From an uncultured Bacteroidota bacterium (GTDB lineage: Bacteria > Bacteroidota > Bacteroidia > Chitinophagales > Chitinophagaceae), in contig CAISPO010000044.1 of NCBI GenBank assembly GCA_903887415.1, positions 1 through 64,000 of the forward strand: DNA of 64,000 bases, given 5' to 3'. Under the pieces are notes generated by a model, which saw only the letters and a list, made by a program, of their open reading frames with translations, ran no database searches and was not told the origin of the DNA. A program made the position numbers and the translations under genes. This document shows positions 33,471-44,109 of this stretch, in pieces (within the stretch, counting starts at the first letter, position 1; every line of letters begins with the position of its first letter).

Positions 33471-36400
33471 TTATTGCTCAACAACAACATGAAACATTTT
33501 CACCTCATTGCCTGAAATAATAGTCAATAGGTACATTCCATTCGCAATACTATTACCAAGCTGTATGCCTTCATTTATCATACCTTCCTTGGTAATCAAT
33601 TGCCTTTTATATACTGTTTGCCCCAACATACTTGACACTTCAATCGTCACTACATTGTCGCTCATTCCCGCAAATGTTCCCTTGACTGTGAATAAACCTT
33701 TGTTTGGATTTGGTATAACTGAAATGTCTGTAGCGCCTGAAGATAAATCAACTGCTGTGGTACAATCACCTGCCTGACGCACGAATATTGGTTTTTTTGC
33801 AATGGCCGAACCACATGAATTGGTAACAGTATACCGAACAGTATCAACTCCAGAATGTAGGCCTGTAACCAGACCTGTAGAAGATACAGTTGCAGCACCA
33901 GTTATACTGCTCCATATGCCGCCTGCGGCTGTATCACTTAGCATTATGCTCATTCCAGCACATAATGTGTCCAACCCTGTGATTGTTCCAGCATGAGGCA
34001 AAGGTTCAACGACAATCCCGTATTCAGCAACCGCCGTACCACAACTGTTTGATACTGTATATTTGATTGTATCTATCCCTGAGCTTACACCGGAAACAGT
34101 ACCGGAAGCTACAGTTGCATCTCCATTTGAAGACGACCAAGTGCCTCCTGGCGATAAGTCGGTAAGAGTAACATGTGCGTCAACACATACCGAGCTTGCT
34201 CCACTAATACTACCTGCATTTGGAGATGCATTTACTGTAACAATCTTACTAGCAAAAGATGATCCGCAAGCATTTGTTACGATATATTTTATTGTGTCCA
34301 AACCTCCTGCCATGCCTATCACTACGCCAAGGCTACTGACTATCCCATTGGAATTAGATGAAGTCCATAGGCCTCCAACTACTGCATCAGTTAAAGCAAT
34401 GCTGCTACCAGTACACACAGTTGCCACCCCTGTAATCGTACCTGCGTTTGGTATTGTAGTTATTGTAATAACCTGAACTGCAGTATCAGAACCACAACTA
34501 TTAACTACTATGTACCTAACGGTATCAAATCCGGTAACTAACCCGGTAACAACCCCTGTAGAACCAATTGAAGCATTGGCATTAGTAATAGACCAGATAC
34601 CGCCAGCACTCATATCAGTTAGCATTATGCCGGAGCTTACACATACTGCGGACGATCCGGAAATACTACCTGCATTTGGCAGTGGATTAATGGTGACAGT
34701 TTTACTCGACATTGCGGAACCACAGCTATTTGATGTATGGTAGTATATTGTATCTACACCGTATGTCAGGCCATAAACACCCCCGGTACTAGAAACCGTT
34801 GCATTACTGTTACTCGCTGACCATACTCCACCAACAGCCGTATCTGAAAGAATTATCGTGCTACCAGCGCATACTGATGACGAACCTGTTATTGTACCTG
34901 CTGAGGGCAAGGGATTAACTGTTATGTTCTTGGTAGAATAAGATGTGCCACAGGTGTTTGTTACTGCATAGCTTATTGTTGTTGTTCCAGATGATATACC
35001 GCTTACTGTACCAGTTGAACCAACCGTACCGTATAATGTGGCTGATGACGACCAGATACCTCCTGTTGTGGCATCACTCAGGGTAATGTTAGCTCCAACG
35101 CATACTGTTGAAGTTCCCGTTATTGTGCCTGACGATGGCAAAGCATTTACCGTGACAATTTTGGTGGCAGTTGCTGCACCGCATGAATTCGTGATAGTAT
35201 AACTTATTGTGTCTATTCCTGCTGTCATACCAAGTACAACGCCTGTACTGGTTATATCAGCATTGGTATTGCTTGCTGTCCATATACCACCGGCAGTGGC
35301 ATCACTCAGGGTTGTGTTAGAACCAGCACATACAGAGGTAACCCCTAAAATACTACCAGCATTAGGTAATGGATTTACAACAACTGAATGTATTGCTATA
35401 GCACTCCCACAGCTATTCGTAACAGTATAACTGATAGTTGAAGTACCTGCTGCAACACCTGTTACTATTCCTGTGCTCCCTACTGTTGCGAATAAGACAG
35501 GTGAGGATGTCCATACACCACTGGGTACAACATCCGAAAGTGTCGTAAAGCTTCCTGCACATAGGGATGCTGAACCAGTAATAGAACCAGCATTAGGTAG
35601 AGGATTAATAGTAACGATTTTGGTAGTTGTAGCTGTCCCACAACTATTGGTAAATGAATAAATGATAGTATCAATGCCTATAGTCATACCATAAATACTA
35701 CCACCGCTGGTAATAATGGCATTCCCATTAATCGCAGCCCATGTACCACCAATAATGCCATCTGTTAATGCAGTTGAGGAACCCACACATAAGTTAGATG
35801 CTCCACTGATAGTTCCTGCGTTAGGTAAAGGATTAACAGTAACGATTTTGGTAGTTGTAGCTGTCCCACAACTATTGGTAAATGAATAAATGATAGTTGT
35901 GGTTCCGGCATTAACTCCAATTACAATACCAGAACCACTAATAGTTCCAATTGCTGTATTACTGCTGTTCCATGTGCCACCGCTTACTATGTCGCTTAAA
36001 GTAATTGTACTACTCACACATACGTTTGTTAAACCACTGATAGTTCCTGCGTTAGGTAAAGGATTAACAGTAACAATTTTTGTAGCAACTGCTGTTCCAC
36101 AAATATTTGTAACAGAATAAACAACTGTATCAATGCCAGCTATAATACCATAAACCACTCCACCACTTGTAATAGCAGAATTGCCATTAGTAGCGGACCA
36201 TGCTCCACCAATTGTGAGGTCGGTTAATAATATCGTGCTTCCAACACAAACTGTTGCCGATCCTGTAATTGTCCCGGCTGTTGGTAATGGATTAACCGTT
36301 ATTAGCTGTGTGGAATAAGCCGTACCGCAGGTGTTTGTTACTGCATAACTTATTACTGCTGTGCCTGCAGATATACCGGTTACATTCCCGGCAGAACCAA

Positions 36401-39400
36401 CAGTAGCTATTGTTGTAATGGATGATGACCAGGTACCTCCAATCACTCCATCGGAAAGATTTATGGAACTACTTTGGCAAACGGATATTAAACCTGATAT
36501 CGAACCAGCAATTGGTGATGGATTAATAGTTACAGTTTTACTTACTGTTGCCGCTCCACAAGAATTAATAACAATATATTCGATTGTATCAATACCAGAA
36601 GATACCCCTGTAACTAATCCTCCTGATACTATGGCGTTGCCATTAGTCGTACTCCATAAACCTCCAGAAGAAGCATCAGCTAAGGTAATTGTTGAACCAG
36701 TACAAACTATTGACGGGCCTGAAATAGTTCCCGGATTGGGTAATGGATTTATAGTAACTAGAAGGGAAGCCGTTGCCGTTCCACAAACATTCGTTACCGA
36801 GTATTTTACTGTATCAACACCTGCAGATATACCTGTAACCAATCCACCTGAAACTGTTGCGTTTGCACTCGTTACTGACCATATACCTCCCGGAGCAATA
36901 TCTGTTAAAGTTGTTGTAGCTCCAGTACATATAGCTGAAATGCCTAGAATTGTACCAGCATTAGGTAACGGATTAATTGTAACAATTTTATTGACAGTAG
37001 TTGTTCCACAAGTATTTAAAACACTATAGCTTATCGTATCTATCCCTAAAGATACACCTGTAACAACTCCGGTGGTTAAAATAGTTGCATCGCCGTTACT
37101 TACACTCCATACACCACCAGTAATACTATCATTTAGTATTGTACTTAATCCGGAGCATATAGTTGACGAGCCTGCTATGGGTGCAAGCTCATATAGATAT
37201 GAAGATAGCTTACGAATACGATTATTGGTATTATCTGAAATGAATATATTCCCAATACCATCAATTGCGATTTCTTCCGCATAATTAAATTCTGCACTTA
37301 ATGCATTTCCTCCATCACCACTAAAACCGATAATACCATTCCCGGCAATAGTATTAATTATCCCTGATGAATTGACTTTACGAATACGTTGGTTATTTCT
37401 ATCATTAATAATCAAATTGCCATCTGCATCCAAAATAACAGCAGCTGGATAATTTAATGTTGCTCCAGAAGCTATTCCCGCATCTCCACTAAAAGCAGAA
37501 GTCCCATTGCCTACTACAGTTGAAATGAAACCAAATGTATCAATTTTTCGAATACGGTTATTTAATGCGTCTGAAATGTAAATTTCGCCAATGGAAGAAA
37601 CTGAAACTTGAATAGGTTGATTTAACAAGGCAGCCGTTGCAGGTCCACCATCACCCCCATATCCAGCTGTTCCATTTCCGGCAACCGTGCTGATGATTCC
37701 TGCATTGGATACTTTCCTAATTCGGCTATTGCTATAGTCAGCAATAAATAGGTTACCGTTATTATCAACAAAAACAGAAGTTGGCCCACTTATCTCTGCA
37801 GAAGTAGCAGGGCCACCATCGCCGCTAAAACCGCCTATTCCATTACCAGCCACCGTAGTAATTATCCCAAACGTATCAACTTTTCGAATTCTGTTATTTC
37901 CATAATCGGAAATGAATAAATTACCGACCGCATCAACTGCAATTCCATTACAATTTAATTTAGCAGAAGTTGCCGGCCCTCCATCCCCACTGAAGCCAAC
38001 AACACCATTACCTGCAACGGTTGTAATAATTCCAGAATTGCTTATTTTTCTAACTATGGGGCCATCTCCAATATAAACCTCACCTAATGAATTAACAGCA
38101 ACTCCCCAAGGTAAATTAATTTCTGCAGCAGTTGCCAACCCACCGTCACCCGAATAACCTGCTACTCCGTTACCAGCAATGGTACTAATAAAATAACATG
38201 AAGAAGAACTGCCACCAGAATAGCCAATTGTATCAATATAGGTAGTAGTTGCGCTCCCACAAGCATTGGTAACAGTATAACTGATAGTATCAATTCCTGT
38301 CGAATTACCTGTTAGCACTCCCGACGAAGATATTGTTGCATTTGTATTACTCGCTGACCAAATTCCTCCTGAAATTGCATCACTAAGTATAATTGAGGCA
38401 CCAGTTGTAATTGAAGATAAGCCGGTTATTGTCCCAGCATCTGGCGAGCAGGATGCGTTATATAGCTGCGTAATTTCACAAGGAGTTAACGCCCTGCTCC
38501 AAATACCAATGTCATCAATTGCACCGACAAATCCAAATGTTCCATTTCCATTATTTCCAAATGTCAATAATCCATGTGCTGGAGAAATGTTTCCTAATGG
38601 CCCACTGAAAAAGAAAATTCCATTTTTATAGACAAGAAAAGAATCAGCAACTTGATTGAAAACAATTACAATATTATACCATTGATTAATTGCCAATGTA
38701 TCTGGGCTACAAGCTGATGGGTTGTAGAATGGATAATCTTGAACAGCCATTGTCTTACCATCACATCCCGAGTGGTTACTAAATACATCATAGTTACTGA
38801 CATTCGATATTGTATCATCGGTACACTGCCAGATAACACTTGCAGAGTTATCAAATTTTTTAAACCAAAATGAAGTAGAGTAATAATTAGAAGATGAAGG
38901 CATAAACGAACTTGGTAAGAGGATTTGGAGCATCGAACTGCCATTAAAATAATATGCTCTATTAGCGTTACCAAACCTATCATAAGTTAAAGACGCTCCA
39001 GAGTTTGTAAGATTATTTCCGTTACCACTACTATCTAAATCATTCCCTGTAAACGGATACCATGAAACAAGGTCAGCGGATGACACATAACATGGCAACA
39101 TAGCAGCAATTGAAATTTCCTTTACTGCTGTCATGCTACCGCAGCCGTTTGTTACTGTGTATTTTATTGTGTCAATTCCCAGTGATATAGGCATCACAAT
39201 GCCGGAGCTTCCTACAGTTGCAATTGACGAATATTCTGACGACCATACGCCACCCGATGTAAGATCGGATAGTGTAATAGTGCTTCCTATATAGGCCACT
39301 GATGCACCAGCGATTGGGCCAACTACAGGCAAAGGATTGACTGTAATAATGTGAGTTGATATCATAGACCCACATGCACTACTTACGGTGTAACTGATTG

Positions 39401-40631
39401 TTGTTGTTCCATCTGTTACACCAAAAACAGAGCCACTTGTTGATCCGATAGTTGCAACTGATGGATTGGATGATAGCCATGTGCCACCAGGTGTTGCATC
39501 TGTTAATGTTGTATTACTCCCAGCACAAAGATTTATTCCGGGGATAGAAACCGTTGTTGGCGTTAAATTGACTTTTCTTACTCGTTGCAAATCTGTAAAA
39601 TAAATATTTCCGGTGGCATCATGACTTATGCCACCGGGACCAGATAGAGTTGCAGATGTAGCCGGTCCTCCATCGCCACTATATCCAACACTTCCATTAC
39701 CTGCGAATGTTTCAATTATACCCGATGTATTGATAATGCGAATGCTATAACTGTTATAATCAGCGATGTAAATATTACTGCATCCATCAACAGTAACGCT
39801 CAAATAAGGATTGATTTGGGCACTTGTAGCAGAGCCTCCATCACCACTATAACCTGCAACACCTGTACCAGCTATTGTTGTTATTATTCCTGCGGTGGAA
39901 ACTTCCCTTATTCGATCATTTCCAACGTCAGCAATATATATGTTACCATTTAGATCAATTGCCAATCCATATGGATCATTAATACTTGCACTTACTGCGG
40001 GTCCACCATCTCCTGAAAAACTTGGCGTTCCGTTACCTGCAATTGTATTGATTAATCCTGATGTATTTATTTTACGAACCCGATTACTGTGATCGGCAAC
40101 AAACACATTACCGAAAGTATCAACTGCAATACCTAATGGTCGATAAAGTGTAGCACTTGTAGCTGCCCCACCATCACCGCTGTAGCTACCTGCACCAAAA
40201 CCTATAGCTCCAGAACCAGCAATGGTATTGATAATACCCGATGTATTTATTTCACGTATGCGATTATTCCATTGGTCAGCAATGTATATATTGCCGCTTT
40301 TATCAATTGTAATGCCGTAAGGGTACCATAGATTGGCACTTACTGCTGGTCCACCATCTCCTGAAAAACCACCGGTGCCCGTTCCAGCTATGGTAGTTAT
40401 AACACCCGATGTATTTATTTTGCGTATTCGGTGATTCCAATAATCAACAATGTAAACATTGCCTGCGGCATCAACCGCAGTACCTGATGGTTTATTTAAC
40501 TCAGCAGATGTTGCTGTCCCCCCATCTCCACTAAAACTTTGTGTGCCATTGCCTGCAATTGTTGTAATAATCTGCGCCTTAGAACATAAGGCAGTCGTTA
40601 AGATAAATAACGTAATAAAAATGTGTTTCAT
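33471..40631 (-). CDS. Giant NHL / Ig-like / LamG surface protein with T9SS sorting tail
   Basis: A 2386-residue secreted protein. After a signal peptide (MKHIFITLFILTTALCSKAQ) come an NHL propeller array (about 20-350), two Ig-like repeats (355-505), a LamG/concanavalin-like domain (about 515-720: LVSWYPFTGNDLDSSGNGNNL), one Ig-like repeat, a second NHL array (about 810-1150), fifteen tandem Ig-like repeats of about 76 residues (1155-2294), and a type IX sorting domain (2300-2386: VIPNPNKGLFTV, LGQTVYKRQL). Nearly every tandem Ig repeat has a Cys near its start and an SCG or TCG near its end, suggesting one disulfide per domain. It is a likely adhesin or matrix protein exported by T9SS. The truncated protein at 11388-12473 is a relative. 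Confidence 0.9.
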   Translation of the reverse strand: MKHIFITLFILTTALCSKAQIITTIAGNGTQSFSGDGGTATSAELNKPSGTAVDAAGNVYIVDYWNHRIRKINTSGVITTIAGTGTGGFSGDGGPAVSANLWYPYGITIDKSGNIYIADQWNNRIREINTSGIINTIAGSGAIGFGAGSYSGDGGAATSATLYRPLGIAVDTFGNVFVADHSNRVRKINTSGLINTIAGNGTPSFSGDGGPAVSASINDPYGLAIDLNGNIYIADVGNDRIREVSTAGIITTIAGTGVAGYSGDGGSATSAQINPYLSVTVDGCSNIYIADYNSYSIRIINTSGIIETFAGNGSVGYSGDGGPATSATLSGPGGISHDATGNIYFTDLQRVRKVNLTPTTVSIPGINLCAGSNTTLTDATPGGTWLSSNPSVATIGSTSGSVFGVTDGTTTISYTVSSACGSMISTHIITVNPLPVVGPIAGASVAYIGSTITLSDLTSGGVWSSEYSSIATVGSSGIVMPISLGIDTIKYTVTNGCGSMTAVKEISIAAMLPCYVSSADLVSWYPFTGNDLDSSGNGNNLTNSGASLTYDRFGNANRAYYFNGSSMLQILLPSSFMPSSSNYYSTSFWFKKFDNSASVIWQCTDDTISNVSNYDVFSNHSGCDGKTMAVQDYPFYNPSACSPDTLAINQWYNIVIVFNQVADSFLVYKNGIFFFSGPLGNISPAHGLLTFGNNGNGTFGFVGAIDDIGIWSRALTPCEITQLYNASCSPDAGTITGLSSITTGASIILSDAISGGIWSASNTNATISSSGVLTGNSTGIDTISYTVTNACGSATTTYIDTIGYSGGSSSSCYFISTIAGNGVAGYSGDGGLATAAEINLPWGVAVNSLGEVYIGDGPIVRKISNSGIITTVAGNGVVGFSGDGGPATSAKLNCNGIAVDAVGNLFISDYGNNRIRKVDTFGIITTVAGNGIGGFSGDGGPATSAEISGPTSVFVDNNGNLFIADYSNSRIRKVSNAGIISTVAGNGTAGYGGDGGPATAALLNQPIQVSVSSIGEIYISDALNNRIRKIDTFGFISTVVGNGTSAFSGDAGIASGATLNYPAAVILDADGNLIINDRNNQRIRKVNSSGIINTIAGNGIIGFSGDGGNALSAEFNYAEEIAIDGIGNIFISDNTNNRIRKLSSYLYELAPIAGSSTICSGLSTILNDSITGGVWSVSNGDATILTTGVVTGVSLGIDTISYSVLNTCGTTTVNKIVTINPLPNAGTILGISAICTGATTTLTDIAPGGIWSVTSANATVSGGLVTGISAGVDTVKYSVTNVCGTATASLLVTINPLPNPGTISGPSIVCTGSTITLADASSGGLWSTTNGNAIVSGGLVTGVSSGIDTIEYIVINSCGAATVSKTVTINPSPIAGSISGLISVCQSSSINLSDGVIGGTWSSSITTIATVGSAGNVTGISAGTAVISYAVTNTCGTAYSTQLITVNPLPTAGTITGSATVCVGSTILLTDLTIGGAWSATNGNSAITSGGVVYGIIAGIDTVVYSVTNICGTAVATKIVTVNPLPNAGTISGLTNVCVSSTITLSDIVSGGTWNSSNTAIGTISGSGIVIGVNAGTTTIIYSFTNSCGTATTTKIVTVNPLPNAGTISGASNLCVGSSTALTDGIIGGTWAAINGNAIITSGGSIYGMTIGIDTIIYSFTNSCGTATTTKIVTINPLPNAGSITGSASLCAGSFTTLSDVVPSGVWTSSPVLFATVGSTGIVTGVAAGTSTISYTVTNSCGSAIAIHSVVVNPLPNAGSILGVTSVCAGSNTTLSDATAGGIWTASNTNADITSTGVVLGMTAGIDTISYTITNSCGAATATKIVTVNALPSSGTITGTSTVCVGANITLSDATTGGIWSSSATLYGTVGSTGTVSGISSGTTTISYAVTNTCGTSYSTKNITVNPLPSAGTITGSSSVCAGSTIILSDTAVGGVWSASNSNATVSSTGGVYGLTYGVDTIYYHTSNSCGSAMSSKTVTINPLPNAGSISGSSAVCVSSGIMLTDMSAGGIWSITNANASIGSTGVVTGLVTGFDTVRYIVVNSCGSDTAVQVITITTIPNAGTITGVATVCTGSSIALTDAVVGGLWTSSNSNGIVSSLGVVIGMAGGLDTIKYIVTNACGSSFASKIVTVNASPNAGSISGASSVCVDAHVTLTDLSPGGTWSSSNGDATVASGTVSGVSSGIDTIKYTVSNSCGTAVAEYGIVVEPLPHAGTITGLDTLCAGMSIMLSDTAAGGIWSSITGAATVSSTGLVTGLHSGVDTVRYTVTNSCGSAIAKKPIFVRQAGDCTTAVDLSSGATDISVIPNPNKGLFTVKGTFAGMSDNVVTIEVSSMLGQTVYKRQLITKEGMINEGIQLGNSIANGMYLLTIISGNEVKMFHVVVEQ

Positions 40632-40685
40632 GGTTTGAATGTATTATGATTATAAAATAAAATACCCGGACATTGACATATACCG

Positions 40686-40795
40686 GTATCTGAGGGGGTC
40701 GAATCCCTGTACTACTCAGTAAAGCAACATCCAGGCATACCTGGACATTTGCTAAACTTTCTAGTAGTACGTGAATTTTTCGACCTTTCAGATAC
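40686..40795. repeat. 110-nt imperfect hairpin
   Basis: The outer ends GTATCTGA and TCAGATAC pair exactly. Further inward GGTCGAA pairs with TTCGACC, GTACTACT with AGTAGTAC, AGCAA with TTGCT, and the tip is CCAGG-CATA-CCTGG. Five helices separated by bulges make a single extended stem-loop. It lies 54 bp upstream of the giant gene's start codon in a gene-free gap. Confidence 0.65.
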
Positions 40796-41297
40796 AGGAA
40801 CAGTTTGCTAATGCAAAATCTATATTTTTTACCTCTCTATTTTTCTTATACGCTGTTGATTTAATACAAATGTAGTCAGCAACTGAATACGATGTACATG
40901 CAGATGCGGGATTGTTGTTATTGCTGGCCAGTAACTACTGCCAAACCGTCAAACCGACAATTCCGCCACTGGTATATTTCATCTGCTGCTATCTGCTATA
41001 CTCATTGTTTTACACTCTATATCAGGTATGGCAGGCTATCAGTAATAACAGATATACCTTACAGATATACAGGTATATCAGACACTCTGAATCGTTGAAC
41101 TAATAACCTATATCTGGATGGAGAATTCAATACTAAATCCGCATTAGCAGTAGTAGGTAGTTGACTATCTGTATCTGCTATATACCAGATGAATATACTT
41201 ACCTGTATCTGGACAGGAAGGAAATAAGTACCTATGGCGGTTTTGGCGGTTTGTCGGAAATGCCGGATTGTTTTTGACATCCGGCACTCCAACATGC
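40796..41297. other. Gene-free, TATCTG-rich region
   Basis: No supported gene. TATCTG or its complement CAGATA occurs seven times between about 40,988 and 41,220, in extended forms such as ACAGATATAC (twice, 13 bp apart). The hairpin just to the left ends in the same word. The region lies downstream of the DUF3987 ATPase gene and could be an iteron-like replication or binding region of the element; that is inference. Confidence 0.4.
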
Positions 41298-42629
41298 CTA
41301 TTTCTTCTTCTTGTACTTGCCGTGGCCTATCTTTTCTATTCGCTCATCTTCTTTCAGATACCTTTCTACGCTTCTGCTGCCAATACAAAGTTTCGCTGCA
41401 ATTTTAACGGCCTCCTTTTTCTCAAACTCATCTGGCATGGCGTCATAGAAGGTTTGCATATTGCCCGGTGTTATGCCCTGTCCTGCAGCAGGTAGCATTG
41501 TGTGTATGGTTTCAGCGTTATCATAAAGTTTATTAATGATCGCCAGTGTATTTGTAAAGTCTTTGTCATCACACATCACCTGTACCGGTGGGTTTTCATC
41601 ATAGTGTACATCATAGTGCCTGTAGAACGCCAATATCATAGCTATACGGAAACCTATAACCCCCAGCCTATTCACGCTACCTTCAAGTCCATCAGCCTCA
41701 CGTTTCGCCTTACTGAAGAACGCATTATATACCTGCTTCTGACCTGTAGTAAAGTGAAAAGATATTGGTTCTCTACAGCTATACAGGTAGTCGTACTTAC
41801 GTTCAATAGATTCACCGAGGCTGATGAAGTATTCTTTATGGAATTTTTTCTCATCAGAAAATACATCTCTGAACTCGTTATTCGCGGGTAGCAGGTAGTA
41901 AGCAAACCTGCTGACCAGACCGTTATCCGCTGATTTTATTAGTTTCCGGAATTGGTCAAATGTGCTGCTGATAACCACGGCGAGCCTTGGTTCAGGGACT
42001 TCCTTGTATTCCTTATCCTGCCGCCTCAGCAGTGATATGTACTCATGATGGAAAGCTTTACGCAGTATATCTGAGTATGCTCCGTAATCCTGTTTTAGTG
42101 CTGATGCCAGGGTATCTCCTTCGGTCTCGAAAATGATACCACCCCATTTGTTGTCATTAATAGAATCTATCAATGCAGACTTCGAACTATCTGCGGGAAA
42201 GTAAAGCATTTCATTTGCAGGAATTGGTATGGCGGAAATGGCGGCTTTGTCGGTATCTCCCTTTTTCCCTTTCGGTAACGCCTTTACCTGATGCAAGTAT
42301 CGGGTCATACTTTCTCTGCTTCTGGTTCTCTTTGCTGTCTGAATTTTATCACCCATGTACTTGGCAAATATCATGGAGCCTTTGCCGGTTCCATAGGGTG
42401 CCAGCACATAGATGTACAGATGCGGTGAATACCATCTGCTATCGTAGTGGCCTATATAGTTAGGCAAACAGCCACTGAGCACACCCAGGGCGGCATACAA
42501 GAACAGTTCTTGCTCTGTTGGATCACTGAACTTATTACATGCCTGTTTCAGAATTTCAGGCAGATTCTCAATGATATTATGGTTATCTTTGGGGTGCAAA
42601 TCCGGGGAGGTATGTCGTGTTATCTGCAT
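41298..42629 (-). CDS. DUF3987-type P-loop protein of a mobile element
   Basis: A 443-residue protein with a Walker A-like APYGTGKGS (about residues 76-84) and the overall pattern of DUF3987 ATPases (SGCLPNYIGHYDSRWYSPHLY, GGIIFETEGDTL). These accompany primase or excision genes in Bacteroidota integrative elements and phages and probably act in element DNA replication. It overlaps the HTH gene upstream by 10 bp, so the two are translationally coupled. The C-terminus carries a short HTH-like, Lys-rich segment. Confidence 0.8.
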   Translation of the reverse strand: MQITRHTSPDLHPKDNHNIIENLPEILKQACNKFSDPTEQELFLYAALGVLSGCLPNYIGHYDSRWYSPHLYIYVLAPYGTGKGSMIFAKYMGDKIQTAKRTRSRESMTRYLHQVKALPKGKKGDTDKAAISAIPIPANEMLYFPADSSKSALIDSINDNKWGGIIFETEGDTLASALKQDYGAYSDILRKAFHHEYISLLRRQDKEYKEVPEPRLAVVISSTFDQFRKLIKSADNGLVSRFAYYLLPANNEFRDVFSDEKKFHKEYFISLGESIERKYDYLYSCREPISFHFTTGQKQVYNAFFSKAKREADGLEGSVNRLGVIGFRIAMILAFYRHYDVHYDENPPVQVMCDDKDFTNTLAIINKLYDNAETIHTMLPAAGQGITPGNMQTFYDAMPDEFEKKEAVKIAAKLCIGSRSVERYLKEDERIEKIGHGKYKKKK

Positions 42630-42925
42630 GACCAGCCTCCTTTCTTTTTAAGCGTTACATAACTTGTTGCCTCTGCTTCTATATCAGCACTTGTTTTCAC
42701 TGGCTTACCTAATAACCATGCTTGTAACTGCGCACGATCAAAAAACAGGTTCTTGCCCAGGGGCTTACTGTGCGGTATAATACCGGCACTGGTTAGCTTG
42801 TATAGGTAGGACTTTGAAAAGCCTGTAAATAAGGCTGTTTCATCCAACGTCAGTACCTCTTTTGAGGCTATCTGATTACTCAAAATCTCTGTGAGCTGTT
42901 GCTCGATACTCTTTAACGTGTCCAT
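42620..42925 (-). CDS. Excisionase-like helix-turn-helix protein
   Basis: A 101-residue protein with a MerR/Xis-type HTH (about residues 23-75): VLTLDETALFTGFSKSYLYKL and IIPHSKPLGKNLFFDRAQLQAWL. This is the standard Bacteroidota helix_turn_helix_17 protein found beside integrases, serving as an excision or regulatory factor. It overlaps the DUF3987 gene by 10 bp and lies downstream of the hypothetical gene and integrase. Confidence 0.88.
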   Translation of the reverse strand: MDTLKSIEQQLTEILSNQIASKEVLTLDETALFTGFSKSYLYKLTSAGIIPHSKPLGKNLFFDRAQLQAWLLGKPVKTSADIEAEATSYVTLKKKGGWSCR

Positions 42926-43143
42926 TTTTTAGAACGTTTTAAATTGTTGTAAAATGGACATTGGCCAATGTCTACACTCCATCGTGAAGTGATAAGCAAA
43001 AGTAGACACCAAGAGAAACTAAGGACAAAATTGGAAATGGAGCACATGCTATGAAATCCAATACAGGAAAGCATTTGAGTAATCGACCTAAATATTATTG
43101 GAAATGGAATTGGCAATAATATTGCCGTTATTGGAAATATCTT

Positions 43144-44097
43144 TTATTGTATAAAATCGATCCACAGAAAGAATGCAGATAATTTGTTGTTATTCCTGTA
43201 GGCGTGTTGCAATTGTTTGGTAAACTTTACACCATACCTCTTTTCAAAGAATGGTTTACAAGTTTTGGCTACCCAGTTCTCGTATCCGATCTTCTTGTGG
43301 ATAATATACCCTTTGATCAGCAGCCTATTGATTAAGCCAGCGCATTCATCTAAAGTTCTAGGTGGTATCCATTTACCGTGCTTATCAATATACTTTTCGT
43401 CCAACAGACGTTTTTCAATCTCCTTATATTTTTCCGCTGCATCTGGTAGGAATATTTCAACAAGGCTATCCGTTTCATAATCGGTTGAAAAATTACTTTT
43501 ACTAAGTTTAGCCGCTGGTGCAACAACCATACCTGTAGACACGGCTGCCTTATTAAAGATGTGCTCTAATACTTTCAATTTTTTATTAAAGTCGTTATCC
43601 AATCTCCACTCACATTTACGCATAAAACTGTTTGTTACGCTAATATATTCTGCGTCAGTTTTCCTGTCGTAATCTTGTTGATTCTCCACTTCCTCTTTAA
43701 CCCAAACCTTTACATCTTCTATTATTGATTCGAAAACTTTATAATCTGCACTTGCTCCGGCTTCGTCAATAATTTCTTTTGTTGTTGATATTATCTTGTC
43801 AATTACACCAACACCACATACTTTACTTTTTGAATACCCTTTACTAAACCAGAATGCATCAAAATCTACAGGCTTAAAAGAATTATCTAAAACGTGTTCC
43901 CTTTCTTCCGGCGATAATTTTTGTAGATACTCTTCACTTGGGGTATTATCAATTACATAGTAGTCTTCGCCATCAACACATAGTTGTTCAAATTCTTTCT
44001 TTATATTCTGAAACCAGAACCTATCCAATACAGCAACAAGCTTTTTAATTCTTGCTGCTGTATCGTCAAAGTTTGTAGTGCGGTATGGAATAAACAT
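43144..44097 (-). CDS. Element hypothetical protein
   Basis: A 317-residue soluble protein, largely helical and charged, starting MFIPYRTTNFDDTAARIKKL. The C-terminal 90 residues (KWIPPRTLDECAGLINRLLIKGYI, FEKRYGVKFTKQLQHAYRNNNK) form a compact region often seen in uncharacterised proteins beside Bacteroidota integrases. It starts 12 bp after the integrase stop and is probably co-transcribed. The function is unknown. Confidence 0.7.
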   Translation of the reverse strand: MFIPYRTTNFDDTAARIKKLVAVLDRFWFQNIKKEFEQLCVDGEDYYVIDNTPSEEYLQKLSPEEREHVLDNSFKPVDFDAFWFSKGYSKSKVCGVGVIDKIISTTKEIIDEAGASADYKVFESIIEDVKVWVKEEVENQQDYDRKTDAEYISVTNSFMRKCEWRLDNDFNKKLKVLEHIFNKAAVSTGMVVAPAAKLSKSNFSTDYETDSLVEIFLPDAAEKYKEIEKRLLDEKYIDKHGKWIPPRTLDECAGLINRLLIKGYIIHKKIGYENWVAKTCKPFFEKRYGVKFTKQLQHAYRNNNKLSAFFLWIDFIQ

Positions 44098-44109
44098 AAA
44101 AGGGTGTTT

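Noticed and set aside
34000-37200. Regular repeats of about 230 bp, considered as a possible repeat array or CRISPR
   Set aside because: They are the codons of tandem Ig-like domains in the giant gene; no short identical repeats with unique spacers occur, and no CRISPR array was seen anywhere in the window.
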